Shown: positions 9,298 to 18,118 of the stretch, piece after piece | How positions within the stretch are numbered: position 1 is the first letter of the stretch | Layout: each line of letters starts with the position of its first letter | NCBI RefSeq assembly: GCF_039652615.1 | Contig: NZ_JBDJAC010000011.1 | Location: forward strand, 62,001-126,000 | DNA length: 64,000 bases | From: Fulvimarina sp039652615 | GTDB lineage: Bacteria > Pseudomonadota > Alphaproteobacteria > Rhizobiales > Rhizobiaceae | Direction of reading: 5' to 3' | The notes under the pieces: generated by a model | Seen by the model: the letters and a program-made list of their open reading frames with translations, nothing else | What the model was told of the DNA's origin: nothing | Database searches by the model: none | Program-made: the position numbers and the translations under genes

Positions 9298-9882
9298 ATG
9301 ATCGTCCTCGGTCTCACCGGCTCGATCGGCATGGGCAAGTCGACGACCGCCGACATGTTCGAGGTCGAAGGCGTGCCGGTCTATTCGGCGGACGCAGCGG
9401 TCCACCGGCTTTACGCGGGCCGTGCCGCGCCGCTGATCGAAGAGGCTTTTGCCGGAACGGTGGTCGATGGATCGGTCGACCGGCAAAAGCTTGGAGAAGC
9501 GGTCGTCGGAAAGCCGGACGCGATGAAGCGGCTGGAAGCGATCGTCCATCCGCTGGTGCGTGAGGAAGAGACGGAGTTTCTGGATGGTGCCCGCGAAAAG
9601 GGCGCGGCACTCGCCGTTCTCGATATTCCGCTTCTCTTTGAGACCGGCGGCGAAACGCGCTGCGACAAGGTCGTCGTGGTTACGGCTCCGGCCGAGGTCC
9701 AGCGCAACCGCGTGCTGGCCCGTGCGGGCATGAGCGAGGCGAAATTCGAGGGCATCCTCGCCGCGCAGATGCCCGACGCGGACAAGCGGAAACGGGCCGA
9801 TTTCCTGATCGATACGTCGAAGGGACTGGATGCGGCGCGCCTTCAGGTGCGCGACATCATCGCCGACCTCGCCCGGATTTGA
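9298..9882 (+). CDS. coaE: Dephospho-CoA kinase
   Basis: The protein has 194 residues, family-normal, catalysing the last step of coenzyme A synthesis (3'-phosphorylation of dephospho-CoA). The P-loop GLTGSIGMGKST is near the N-terminus, followed by DIPLLFETGGE and the lid region. The gene begins 20 bases after aroE, so the three genes probably share a transcript. In many relatives dnaQ follows; here an unrelated small transcript unit follows instead. Confidence 0.95.
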   Translation: MIVLGLTGSIGMGKSTTADMFEVEGVPVYSADAAVHRLYAGRAAPLIEEAFAGTVVDGSVDRQKLGEAVVGKPDAMKRLEAIVHPLVREEETEFLDGAREKGAALAVLDIPLLFETGGETRCDKVVVVTAPAEVQRNRVLARAGMSEAKFEGILAAQMPDADKRKRADFLIDTSKGLDAARLQVRDIIADLARI

Positions 9883-9970
9883 TCTGCTCCGATCCCGTTC
9901 GCTGATCGTCTTCTGCCGAACAAAAGAGCAATCTGCGACGAAAAAGACCAACCATCTCAGACGTTAGCGC

Positions 9971-9999
9971 TTGCGCAGCGCGATTGCCCGCCCCATACT
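9971..9999 (+). promoter_or_regulatory. Putative sigma-70-type promoter of the small ORF
   Basis: TTGCGC, 17 bases, CATACT; it ends 22 bases before the Shine-Dalgarno of the 25-codon ORF at 10037. This is pattern recognition only. Confidence 0.45.
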
Positions 10000-10036
10000 C
10001 TGCCTTGTGTTTAACGAAGCGAAAGGAGGTGATCCA

Positions 10037-10114
10037 ATGTCGAGTGATTATCTGATGCCGGTTGGGTCTTTGAATCTGATGGTGCGCGGGGAGCAGCCTT
10101 TCCGCTTCGTCTGA
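10037..10114 (+). CDS. Possible 25-residue peptide ORF with perfect Shine-Dalgarno
   Basis: ATG at 10037, TGA at 10112. The peptide begins MSSDYLMPVGSLNLM and ends RGEQPFRFV. It is preceded by AAAGGAGGTGATCCA (10022-10036), which pairs with essentially the whole 16S anti-Shine-Dalgarno tail, with normal spacing (GGAGG ends 7 bases before ATG). A promoter-like element precedes it and a strong terminator follows at 10171. There is no plus-strand gene for the next 5 kb, so this is not simply a leader of a downstream operon. The family is not recognised. It could encode a small protein, be a dual-function sRNA, or be an RNA whose SD-like tract has another role. Confidence 0.55.
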   Translation: MSSDYLMPVGSLNLMVRGEQPFRFV

Positions 10115-10170
10115 GGATTTACGGACCGGCGTCATCGCCTGCCGATGATCCGACCGGCCTGAAATCACGG

Positions 10171-10205
10171 GGCCGCTTCCGAAAGGGAGCGGCCTTTCGT
10201 GTTTT
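10171..10205 (+). terminator. Rho-independent terminator after the small ORF
   Basis: GGCCGCTTCC, a GAAA tetraloop, then GGGAGCGGCC form a 10-bp stem (one T-G pair), followed by TTTCGTGTTTT. A weaker hairpin (CATCG/CGATG core, about 10129-10148) lies between the ORF and the terminator. Confidence 0.85.
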
Positions 10206-10522
10206 GGGGTCGAAAAGAATGATCGTTGGAGCCGCACTGAGATTGGGGGCTCGAACACACGGCTGAACAGTCGAGCGGACTTTCGCCGTTCTGGACGTTC
10301 CGCCGCTGTTTGCGAAGCCTGTTCGCTCGCGCCGCCACCACGGCGTGGCAGGACGGTCCTGCCACTCGGCAGTTTTCCATGCAGAGTCCTTCTGGATCAG
10401 CCGGATGTAGCGCAGCCGCTTCCTCAAGGACCAGAGCACTCGCCTGACATGACAGCCTGGACTGCACTCAGGCCTTCGAAGGCGGTGCTTTCAAAGGCCC
10501 AAGCGGCAAAGATACGTTTGAA
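10206..10522. other. Intergenic stretch, no gene recognised
   Basis: No frame here shows a recognisable protein or a good ribosome site. Near 10480-10502, GGCGGTGCTTTCAAAGGCC resembles part of the dispersed repeat copy at about 52985-53003, so this may hold a worn repeat fragment. Confidence 0.5.
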
Positions 10523-10553
10523 GATCCGTTATCGCGAAGCGACCAAACGGATT
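10523..10553. repeat. Hairpin repeat module H2 (copy 2)
   Basis: GATCCGTTATCGCGAAGCGA and then CCAAACGGATTT match 3490-3521 with few changes, and the ATCCGTT/AACGGAT arms are kept. It lies just past the 3' end of the liv operon (minus strand) and could act as its transcript-end hairpin. Confidence 0.65.
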
Positions 10554-10564
10554 TTGTCTGAGTA

Positions 10565-11581
10565 TCACGAACGACCGCGCCAGATCTTCCAGCGGTGAGA
10601 GATCTCGCCGACGATGCCGCGCCTGAAGGCCAGCACACAGAACACGAAGACCGCGCCTTGGACGATGGTCGAGACTGATCCGATCTGGGCGAGTTCGTTC
10701 TGCAGCGAAATGATGATCGTCGCCCCGACGATGGGCCCGAGCATGGTTCCGATGCCGCCGAGCACCGCCATCAGCACCACCTCGCCGCTCATCTGCCACT
10801 GAACATCGGTCAGCGAGGCGAGCTGGAAAATCATCACTTTGGTCGAGCCCGCGAGGCCGGAGAGCGCAGCGGAAATGACGAAGGCCACCAGCTTGTAGCG
10901 GTCGGCGTCGTAGCCGAGCGAGATCGCACGCGGCTCATTCTCGCGGATCGACTTCAGCACCTGCCCGAAGGGCGAGTGAACTGTACGATAGATGATGAAA
11001 AGGCCGATGCAGAAGATGCCGAGAACGAGATAGTAGACGTTCATGTTGCTCGACATGTCGATGAAGCCGAAGAGATCGCGCCGGGGCACGCCCTGCAAGC
11101 CGTCTTCACCGCCCGTGAACGGGGCCTGGAGGGCGACGAAATAGACCATCTGGGCAAGCGCCAGGGTGATCATCGCAAAATAAATGCCCTGACGACGGAT
11201 CGCGAGAAGACCCATCAGGAGCCCGAGGATCGCCCCCGCGGCCGTGCCCGCGAGAATGCCGAGGCCGGCGGAAAATCCCAGCGTTTGCAGGCAATAGCCG
11301 GTGACATAGGCCGACATGCCGAAAAACGCGGCATGGCCGAAAGAGAGCAGTCCCGCAAAGCCGAGAAGCAGGTTGAAGGCCGCGGCGAAGAGCGCGAAGC
11401 ACAAGATCTTCGCGACCATGACCGGATAGACGAAATGCGGGATGACCAGAAGGAAAACGAGGCCGATGACGGACCAGAGCCGGACATCGGTGAGGATCGA
11501 CGACGATCCGCCTGCGGATGATACGCCGCCGCCTCTTGTGTCGTTCGTCGTCTTCAAATCGGATTTGCTCGTATCGGTCAT
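10565..11581 (-). CDS. livM: Branched-chain amino acid-type ABC transporter permease (LivM)
   Basis: The protein has 338 residues. About 30 hydrophilic N-terminal residues rich in Ser/Gly are followed by 8-10 membrane helices. The LivM signature GFAGLLSFGHAAFFGMSAY and the EAA-like loop SIRENEPRAISLGYD are present. It is the inner-membrane partner of LivH in a HAAT-family importer. It overlaps livH by 4 bases (ATGA), the last gene of a livG-livF-livH-livM minus-strand run. Substrates may be amino acids, amides or urea-like compounds; the cognate binding protein is not in this operon. Confidence 0.92.
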   Translation of the reverse strand: MTDTSKSDLKTTNDTRGGGVSSAGGSSSILTDVRLWSVIGLVFLLVIPHFVYPVMVAKILCFALFAAAFNLLLGFAGLLSFGHAAFFGMSAYVTGYCLQTLGFSAGLGILAGTAAGAILGLLMGLLAIRRQGIYFAMITLALAQMVYFVALQAPFTGGEDGLQGVPRRDLFGFIDMSSNMNVYYLVLGIFCIGLFIIYRTVHSPFGQVLKSIRENEPRAISLGYDADRYKLVAFVISAALSGLAGSTKVMIFQLASLTDVQWQMSGEVVLMAVLGGIGTMLGPIVGATIIISLQNELAQIGSVSTIVQGAVFVFCVLAFRRGIVGEISHRWKIWRGRS

Positions 11582-12462
11582 GCTGTTTTCCCGAACAGTC
11601 CGGCGGGCCTGACGACGAGGACGACCGCCATGACGACGAAGATGACGATGTTGGAGGCTTCCGGATAATAGACGCGCGTCAGGCCTTCGAAGACACCGAG
11701 CAGGAAACCGGAAATGATCGCGCCCTTGATCGAACCGAGGCCGCCGATGACGACGATCGCGAAGACGACGATGATGATGTTGGAGCCCATCAGCGGGTTC
11801 ACCGAATAGATCGGCGCGGCAAGCACGCCGGCAAAGGCCGCGAGCGCGACGCCGAGACCATAGGTGAGGGTGACGAGGAGCGGCACGTTGACGCCGAAGG
11901 CCCGTACGAGATCGGCATTTTCCACCGCCGCGCGCATGGTCGCCCCAAGCCGCGTCTGCTCGATGAGGAACCAGGTCGCGCCGCAGACGATGACCGCGGC
12001 GACGATCACCCAGGCGCGATAGGTGGGCAGGAACATGAAGCCGAGATTGAAGCCGCCCTGGAGCGCGCTCGGAATGGCGTAGGTCTCGCCCGAAACGCCG
12101 TACATCTGCCGGAAGAAGCCTTCAATGAGCAGAGCGAGGCCGAAGGTGAGGAGGAGGCCATAGAGGTGGTCGAGGTCGGCGATGGGCCGCAAAAGGAAGC
12201 GCTCGATCACCATGCCGAAGGCACCGACGATGATCGGCGAGAGGATGAGTGCCGGCCAGTAACCGATCCCGAGGATATCGAGCAGCAGGAAGGCGACGAA
12301 CGCGCCCACCATGTAGAGCGCGCCATGGGCGAAGTTGACGATGTTCAACAGGCCGAAGATGAGCGCGAGGCCAAGGCTGAGAACGGCATAGAACGCGCCG
12401 TTGATCAGCCCGATCAGGAGCTGGCCTGCGAAAACCGGAAAGGGGACTCCGAGAAAGTCCAT
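11578..12462 (-). CDS. livH: Branched-chain amino acid-type ABC transporter permease (LivH)
   Basis: The protein has 294 residues from ATG 12462; a start 11 codons upstream is also possible. It is a multi-helix membrane protein with the LivH signatures LIGLINGAFYAVLSLGLAL, NIVNFAHGALYM and GGLGSIKGAI. It pairs with LivM to form the membrane channel. The 230 bases separating it from livF are longer than the other gaps in the run and hold no gene. Confidence 0.92.
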   Translation of the reverse strand: MDFLGVPFPVFAGQLLIGLINGAFYAVLSLGLALIFGLLNIVNFAHGALYMVGAFVAFLLLDILGIGYWPALILSPIIVGAFGMVIERFLLRPIADLDHLYGLLLTFGLALLIEGFFRQMYGVSGETYAIPSALQGGFNLGFMFLPTYRAWVIVAAVIVCGATWFLIEQTRLGATMRAAVENADLVRAFGVNVPLLVTLTYGLGVALAAFAGVLAAPIYSVNPLMGSNIIIVVFAIVVIGGLGSIKGAIISGFLLGVFEGLTRVYYPEASNIVIFVVMAVVLVVRPAGLFGKTA

Positions 12463-12692
12463 GGATTGAGAGATCCTCGAAATGCAGTCGGTCACGACAA
12501 AGGAGCGTTGGTCGGACCGTGAGGCTGCGTGTCAGGAAGGGATGAAGCGCTGGCCAAAAGGGCCGCGCTTCACGGGGGTTCGAGCGTCTTACCGGCTCGT
12601 TTCGTCACATTCGCGCTGGCCGTCCGCCGGTCTCGTCAGCTCATTCGCTCTCATTTGCTTGTCCTCCCACAGACCGTTCGGCATTCGGCGCC

Positions 12693-13397
12693 TCAGACGC
12701 CGAGATAGCCCGTGATCTTTTCCCTGTTGCTTTCGATCTCCGCGCGCTCGAACCGGTCGACGACCTCGCCATGCTCGATGACGTAGTGGATGTCGCCCAT
12801 GCGTTCGGCAAAGCGGAAGTTCTGTTCGACGAGGAGGATGGTGAAGCCCTCCTCCTTCAGGCGCTTGATGATGTCGCCGATCTGGTTGACGATCACCGGG
12901 GCAAGGCCTTCCGTCGGCTCGTCGAGAAGAAGAAGCTGGGCACCGGTGCGCAGGATCCGGGCGATGGCGAGCATTTGCTGCTCGCCGCCCGAAAGCTTGG
13001 TGCCCTGGCTGTTGCCGCGCGTCTTGAGGATCGGAAACAGCTCGTAGACCCGCTCCTCGCTCATGCCGCCATCGGCGATCACCGGCGGCAATTGCAGGTT
13101 CTCCTTGACGTTGAGCGAGGAAAAGATGCCGCGCTCTTCCGGGCAATAGGCGATGCCCTTGCGCGCGATCTGGTTGGGCGACATCTTGATGATGTCGGTG
13201 CCCTCGTGGACCACCGAGCCGGTGCGGTTCTTGACCAGCCCCATGATGGAGCGGAGCGTCGTCGTCTTGCCCGCACCATTGCGGCCGAGGAGCGTGACGA
13301 TCTGGCCCTTCGGCACGGCAAAATCGATGCCGTGCAGGATATGGCTCTCGCCATACCAGGCCTGCAGGTTCTTGGTCTGAAGAATCGTATCAGTCAT
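12693..13397 (-). CDS. livF: ABC transporter ATPase LivF
   Basis: The protein has 234 residues, usual LivF length. Walker A is GRNGAGKTT, the signature is LSGGEQQMLAIARIL, and Walker B is LLLLDEPTEGLAP. It powers the LivHM channel from the cytosolic side, dimerising with LivG. Its start overlaps the livG 3' end by 8 bases. Confidence 0.95.
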   Translation of the reverse strand: MTDTILQTKNLQAWYGESHILHGIDFAVPKGQIVTLLGRNGAGKTTTLRSIMGLVKNRTGSVVHEGTDIIKMSPNQIARKGIAYCPEERGIFSSLNVKENLQLPPVIADGGMSEERVYELFPILKTRGNSQGTKLSGGEQQMLAIARILRTGAQLLLLDEPTEGLAPVIVNQIGDIIKRLKEEGFTILLVEQNFRFAERMGDIHYVIEHGEVVDRFERAEIESNREKITGYLGV

Positions 13398-14148
13398 CGG
13401 ATTCGCCCATATAGGCCGAACGGACCTCCCGGTTCTGGCTCACCTCGTCATAGCTGCCTTCGGCGAGTACTGCGCCGAGCTGCAACACCGTGATCTTGTC
13501 TGAGAGATCGGCGACGACGTGAAGATTGTGCTCGACCATCAGCACCGTTCGTCCCTTGGCGACCTGGCGGATGATATCGGCGACGCGCTGGACGTCGCCC
13601 GTCCCCATGCCGGCCATCGGCTCGTCGAGCAGCATCACCTTGGGTTCGAGCGCCAAGGTGGTTGCAAGTTCGAGCAGGCGTTTGCGGCCATAGGGCAGTT
13701 CGGCAGCGAGCACATTCTGGGAATCTTCGAGGCCCACCTGGGCGAGAATTTTTCGGGCATCCTCGTTGAGGACGTCGAGGCGGGATTCGGACTTCCAGAA
13801 ATGATAAGAATTCCGCATCCGCCGCTGCAGGGCGACGCGGATGTTCTCCAGAAGCGTCAGATGCGGGAAGACCGAGGAGATCTGGAAGGAGCGCACGGCA
13901 CCTTTCCGGGCGATCTGCGCTGGTTTTTCCGAGGTGATGTCCTTGCCGTTCAAGAAGATCTTGCCGGTCGTCGGCTCGAGAAACTTCGTGATGAGGTTGA
14001 ACATCGTCGACTTGCCGGCGCCATTCGGTCCGATCAAGGCGTGGATCGTGCCTTGTCCGACTTTCAGGGAAACGTCGTTAACCGCCGTGAAGCCTTTGAA
14101 CGATTTGGTCAAATTACGCGTCTCAATGGCGTAATCGGCGCTCGACAA
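13390..14148 (-). CDS. livG: ABC transporter ATPase LivG
   Basis: The protein has 252 residues. Walker A is GPNGAGKST. The signature LPYGRKRLLELATTLA, with LPYG in place of LSGG, is characteristic of LivG. Walker B is VMLLDEPMAGM. The start codon is TTG at 14148, supported by GGGAGGAG six bases upstream. It is the first gene of the liv run. allA lies 250 bases upstream on the same strand, which may hint at uptake of an amide, urea or ureide, but this is inference only. Confidence 0.94.
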   Translation of the reverse strand: MSSADYAIETRNLTKSFKGFTAVNDVSLKVGQGTIHALIGPNGAGKSTMFNLITKFLEPTTGKIFLNGKDITSEKPAQIARKGAVRSFQISSVFPHLTLLENIRVALQRRMRNSYHFWKSESRLDVLNEDARKILAQVGLEDSQNVLAAELPYGRKRLLELATTLALEPKVMLLDEPMAGMGTGDVQRVADIIRQVAKGRTVLMVEHNLHVVADLSDKITVLQLGAVLAEGSYDEVSQNREVRSAYMGESDD

Positions 14149-14396
14149 TCGCTACTCCTCCCAAAGTTCGAATCGTCAATTTTGGGTGATCTAACAAGGT
14201 TCCGCAGCGAAGGTCAAAGCCTTGACGTTCCCCTCGTGAGCCTTAGGCGCCGCTTCTGCAACCAGGCGTCGAAGGCTCACGCGCCGGGTGCTGCACGAAA
14301 GGCGTTCGATCGCTTCGAATTCACGGATTTCAGGGACAAAATCCGCGGCGCGCGGCCTTCGCGCAGCGAGCCCTGCTGACGAGCCCGGATGACGTT

Positions 14397-14888
14397 TCAA
14401 TCCGTCACAGCGAAGGGCGTCTCGTAATCGGCCTCTTCGAGATTTCGGCCCTCGCCGCCGCGATCGACGACCAGAAAATCGGACACGTCCTCGAGCGACA
14501 GCAGCGGATGGTGCCAGACGTTCGGATGGTAGGAGACACCCTGATCCGGTGCGGCGAGGAAAACCACCGGCTCGCCCGGCTTTCCGCCCTCGTCAGGTGC
14601 GACCACGACGAGATAGGGCCGCGCCGACAGGGGCATGAAAGCCTGGCTGCCGAGGGGATGACGCTCCATCATCTCGATCGTCACCGGAAAATCGAAGGGT
14701 TTACCGCGAAAGATCGAGATCAGCGGGTGCCCGCCTCCGGCGGCGACGTCGACCGGCGCGATATCATGGAAGCGCGTCGTAGTCCCTTTGTTGATGAGGC
14801 GGATTTCGGATGCGTTGTCCGTCTCGATGACCTCGCCGAACGGGCGAAAGGCATCGGCGTCGAGTGGGGTGGTCCGCAGATTTATCAA
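14397..14888 (-). CDS. allA: Ureidoglycolate lyase
   Basis: From a TTG at 14888, with GGAAAG just upstream, the protein has 163 residues, the family norm; an ATG 28 codons upstream gives a poorly conserved extension. AllA splits ureidoglycolate to glyoxylate and urea at the end of allantoin breakdown. FRPFGEVIET, FRGKPFDFP, MMERHPLGSQAFMPL and YHPNVWHHPL match the cupin-like family, with the metal-binding His/Glu in these segments. It belongs functionally with uraH and xdh downstream on the other strand. Confidence 0.9.
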   Translation of the reverse strand: MINLRTTPLDADAFRPFGEVIETDNASEIRLINKGTTTRFHDIAPVDVAAGGGHPLISIFRGKPFDFPVTIEMMERHPLGSQAFMPLSARPYLVVVAPDEGGKPGEPVVFLAAPDQGVSYHPNVWHHPLLSLEDVSDFLVVDRGGEGRNLEEADYETPFAVTD

Positions 14889-15383
14889 AACGTCTTTCCA
14901 ATGAGCCGGACAAGGCAGGTCGCGCCGCGGCGTTATCGCAGTGAGGATACGGACCGGACGCCGGCGGCTCAAGGGAGATCAATCGTGAGATGCCGGCGGG
15001 GAGGGCATCGGCCGCGACTCCGGAACCTCCTGCCACGGCCGTGGGGCACCGCAAGGGTGCCGAAGGCGCTGTTGCGATAGGGACCGAGGGGCCTGCGCGC
15101 AAGATAAGACCGGCAAGATCGCATGGGATGCAGTTTCGGCGATCAACAAAACGGTCTTTCTCAAGGAAATATTATGGCGAATTCTTGAAGCGAACACGTC
15201 GGTGACCCCCGTTCACCGACCCAATCCCCTGCTGCGAAGGGGGTTCGCGAAGATGAATGAAGGATGAACAAAGCCAATAGTCGTTGTTCATCAAAAACTT
15301 GGGAACCGAACGCGATGCTTCGCTCTTTTCCTGTCGACCCGCCGCGAGATGATGGTGGCGGTAACAATTTCGGAGTATATCTC
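14889..15383. other. Divergent intergenic region between allA and the SH3 gene
   Basis: About 495 bases with no supported gene. It must carry the promoters of allA (minus) and of the SH3/DUF1236 gene (plus). A GC-rich inverted pair, CTTGCGGTGCCCCACGG / CCGTGGGGCACCGCAAG type, lies near 15039-15060, and CCCCTGCTGCGAAGGGG lies near 15227-15243. I cannot assign either. Confidence 0.4.
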
Positions 15384-16055
15384 ATGAAACTTCTTCGCAC
15401 GACCGCTCTTGCTGCCGGTGCCCTTTCGATCGCGGCCTTCGCCGCGACCCCGTCGATGGCGCAGACCGCAGTATCCTCGACGACGGATCTCAACGTTCGC
15501 GCCGGACCAGGCTCCAACTACGGGATCGTTGGTGTCATTCCGAACGGCGACGCCGCGACCCTCGATGGTTGTACGGAAGGCGGGGAATGGTGCCGCGTCA
15601 CCGTCAACGGCACCCAGGGCTGGGCCTTCGCCAATTATCTGACCACGGATGTGGAGGGGCAGCAGGTCGTTGTCGTCGAGCGCCGTCAGGCTTCACCTGA
15701 AGCGGTTCCGACCGTGACCTATGAAGACGAAGGCGGTGCCGGCGAAGTCGCGGGTGCTGCGGCAGGCGCGACGATCGGCGCGCTCGTTGGTGGTCCGGTC
15801 GGTGCGGCCGTCGGCGGCGGTGTCGGCCTCGTGGCCGGTGCGGCGATCAATCCGCCAGACGCTCGGGTCGAATATGTCCGCTCCAACCCGGTCGATCCGG
15901 TCTATCTCGAAGGCGAGACGGTCATCGGTGCCGGCATCCCCGAGAACGTTCAGCTCAACCCGGTTCCTGAGTATGAGTACGAATATGCCAACGTGAACGG
16001 TCAGGAAGTTCTCGTCGATCCAAACACCCGTCAGATCGTCTACATCCTTCGCTAA
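15384..16055 (+). CDS. Exported SH3b and DUF1236 protein
   Basis: The protein has 223 residues from MKLLRTTALAAGALSIAAF; a frame from 15264 lacks a signal sequence. The signal peptide is cut after SMA near residue 27. Residues about 30-85 form a bacterial SH3 domain (LNVRAGPGSNYGIVGVIPNG ... WCRVTVNG..GWAFANYL), suggesting binding to the cell wall. A Gly/Ala-rich segment (about 118-150) resembles a glycine-zipper. The C-terminus is the DUF1236 unit common in Rhizobiales envelope proteins, ending VNGQEVLVDPNTRQIVYILR. The role is probably periplasmic or outer-envelope; the exact function is unknown. Confidence 0.85.
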   Translation: MKLLRTTALAAGALSIAAFAATPSMAQTAVSSTTDLNVRAGPGSNYGIVGVIPNGDAATLDGCTEGGEWCRVTVNGTQGWAFANYLTTDVEGQQVVVVERRQASPEAVPTVTYEDEGGAGEVAGAAAGATIGALVGGPVGAAVGGGVGLVAGAAINPPDARVEYVRSNPVDPVYLEGETVIGAGIPENVQLNPVPEYEYEYANVNGQEVLVDPNTRQIVYILR

Positions 16056-16083
16056 CCGCCAGTAATCTCATTCGATACGGTGG

Positions 16084-16112
16084 AACGGGCGTCCTTCTGG
16101 GCGCCCGTTTTC
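16084..16112 (+). terminator. Rho-independent terminator of the SH3/DUF1236 gene
   Basis: AACGGGCGTCC, TTCT, then GGGCGCCCGTT followed by TTCGTTTG; an 11-bp stem with one wobble, 29 bases after the stop codon. Confidence 0.8.
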
Positions 16113-16246
16113 GTTTGTCCCCCCTTTCGCTTGATGCGCCGTTCCATGGGTCTCACGGCAGATGACGGGGTCGTCTCCTGCGCCCTTGCAGGCTGGCCGC
16201 CTCGCGGTGCATCATCGATCTCCAAGACATCGAATCGAGGCGCATC

Positions 16247-16615
16247 ATGGCGGGCGAAAACGGCGGCACACTGACGACCCATGTGCTGGATACGGCGACC
16301 GGCCGGCCGGCAGCGGGGCTTTCCATCAAGCTCTATCGGGTGGGCTCCAGCGGGGCACGCGAAAAGATCGCCGATGTCACGACCAATAGCGACGGGCGTT
16401 GCGACGGCCCGATTCTTGGTTCTGATGGGTTTCAGATCGGCCTTTACGAACTGGTTTTCGCGGCGGGCGCCTATTTCGATGGTCTCGACCTCGATCTGCC
16501 CGATCCGAAATTCCTCGACGACGTCGTCATCCGCTTCGGGATGAGCGAACATACCCATTACCATGTGCCGCTGCTGATCTCGCCCTTCGGCTACTCCACA
16601 TATCGGGGGAGCTGA
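16247..16615 (+). CDS. uraH: 5-hydroxyisourate hydrolase
   Basis: The protein has 122 residues, a transthyretin-related enzyme that hydrolyses 5-hydroxyisourate to OHCU after urate oxidation. The family hallmarks are complete: LTTHVLDTATGRPA near the N-terminus (catalytic His), the Arg/His core, HYHVPLLISPFGYSTYRGS at the end, and the terminal tetrapeptide YRGS. Its stop is immediately followed by the xdhA ATG, so the two are translated from one message. Its substrate-forming enzyme, urate oxidase, is absent from the cluster except for a remnant. Confidence 0.95.
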   Translation: MAGENGGTLTTHVLDTATGRPAAGLSIKLYRVGSSGAREKIADVTTNSDGRCDGPILGSDGFQIGLYELVFAAGAYFDGLDLDLPDPKFLDDVVIRFGMSEHTHYHVPLLISPFGYSTYRGS

Positions 16616-18118
16616 ATGACATCCGATACCGCCCAACCGATCCGCTTCCTCCTCAATGGCGAGAAGCGTTCTGTCTCCGGCGTCGCCGCAACGACGACGC
16701 TGTTGCGATATTTGCGCGAAACCGAGCGCCTGACCGGCACCAAGGAAGGCTGCGCCGAGGGCGATTGCGGGGCCTGCACGGTGCTGATCTCGGAAAACGA
16801 CGGACACGGCGGGCTGAAGCGCCGGCCGGTGAATGCCTGCATCCAGTTCCTGCCTGCCATGAACGGCCGGGCGATCGAGACCGTGGAAAAGCTTGGGCTC
16901 CATCGCGGCGCGGACGGGGCGAAGGCCCTGCGCGAGGCGATGGTGGAGGGTCATGCCAGCCAGTGCGGTTTCTGCACGCCAGGCTTCGTCGTCCAGCTCT
17001 TTTCCGCTTGGGATAGCGGCAAGCTGACCGATCGCCAGACGGTGAAGGACCAGATTTCCGGCAATCTTTGCCGCTGCACCGGCTACGGCCCGATCATCGA
17101 TGCCGGCGAGACGCTGGCGAAGCTTCCCAAACCCGATACGCTGGGCGAGGATCTGGCGCTCGCCAAGCGCCTCGGCGACATCCAGAACGGTGCGAACTTC
17201 CGCTACGAGGGGGAAGGTCCGGGCGGGCACCAGCTCTGGTTCGCGCCCGAAAACGTCGACGATCTTGCCGACACCTATGCCGCCCATCCCGATGCGACCC
17301 TCGTTGCGGGGGCGACCGATGTGGGGCTTTGGGTCACCAAGCAGCACCGCGATCTTTCCGTTCTGATCGATGTCTCCAAGGTCCGCGACCTTCAGATGAT
17401 CGAGGAGCGGCTCGACGTTCTTTATTTCGGGGCCGGCGTCACCCATGCCGAGGCGTTCGCAACGCTGGCCGATCTTCATCCCGATCTCGGTGAGATGATG
17501 CGCCGCTTTGCCGGCTCACAGATCCGCAATGCCGGCACCGTGGGTGGCAACATCGCCAACGGCTCGCCCATCGGCGATCTTCCACCCTGCCTGATCGCGC
17601 TCGGGGGCCGGGTCTATCTGCGCAAGGGCGATGACATGCGCGTTATCGATCTGGAGCGCTTCTTCATCGAATACGGCAAACAGGACCGCGCGCCGGGCGA
17701 ATTCGTGGTCGCGCTGGAAGTGCCGCGGCTGGAGGAGAACCAGCTCTATTTCGCCCACAAGATCTCCAAACGCTTCGATTCCGACATTTCCGCCGTCATG
17801 GCCGCCTTCCGGCTGACCTTCGACGGGGAGAGCGTGAGCGAGGCCCGCCTTGCTTTCGGCGGTATGGCGGGTGTGCCGAAGCGGGCCGGGCAAGCGGAGG
17901 CGGCGCTTCTGGGCCGGCCCTTCGATGCTGATGCGGTGCGCGATGCTCAAGTCGCTCTTGCCGAGGATTTTCAGCCGCTGAGCGATATGCGCGCGTCGAG
18001 CGAATACCGGCTGAAGACGGCGCAAAATTTGCTTGAGCGCTTCAGGCTGGAGCGTGGCCCGGACAAGCCTCTGCGGATTGCGGCCTTCGAGACGGGCAAA
18101 GCACGGGGAGCTGCTTGA
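16616..18118 (+). CDS. xdhA: Xanthine dehydrogenase small subunit (2Fe-2S and FAD)
   Basis: The protein has 500 residues. An N-terminal plant-type 2Fe-2S domain carries KEGCAEGDCGACTVLI and NACIQFLPA; a second 2Fe-2S domain carries QCGFCTPGFVVQL and NLCRCTGYGPI. From about residue 195 follows the FAD-binding domain (ATLVAGATDVGLWV, GSQIRNAGTVGGNIANGSP) and the CO-dehydrogenase flavoprotein C-domain. It passes electrons from the Mo centre in XdhB to NAD. The gene ends in TGATG, overlapping xdhB by one base. Confidence 0.96.
   Translation: MTSDTAQPIRFLLNGEKRSVSGVAATTTLLRYLRETERLTGTKEGCAEGDCGACTVLISENDGHGGLKRRPVNACIQFLPAMNGRAIETVEKLGLHRGADGAKALREAMVEGHASQCGFCTPGFVVQLFSAWDSGKLTDRQTVKDQISGNLCRCTGYGPIIDAGETLAKLPKPDTLGEDLALAKRLGDIQNGANFRYEGEGPGGHQLWFAPENVDDLADTYAAHPDATLVAGATDVGLWVTKQHRDLSVLIDVSKVRDLQMIEERLDVLYFGAGVTHAEAFATLADLHPDLGEMMRRFAGSQIRNAGTVGGNIANGSPIGDLPPCLIALGGRVYLRKGDDMRVIDLERFFIEYGKQDRAPGEFVVALEVPRLEENQLYFAHKISKRFDSDISAVMAAFRLTFDGESVSEARLAFGGMAGVPKRAGQAEAALLGRPFDADAVRDAQVALAEDFQPLSDMRASSEYRLKTAQNLLERFRLERGPDKPLRIAAFETGKARGAA

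Noticed and set aside
9883..10564. A dnaQ remnant after coaE, as the gene usually follows in relatives
   Set aside because: No exonuclease motif (DxE, HxAxxD) was seen in any frame.
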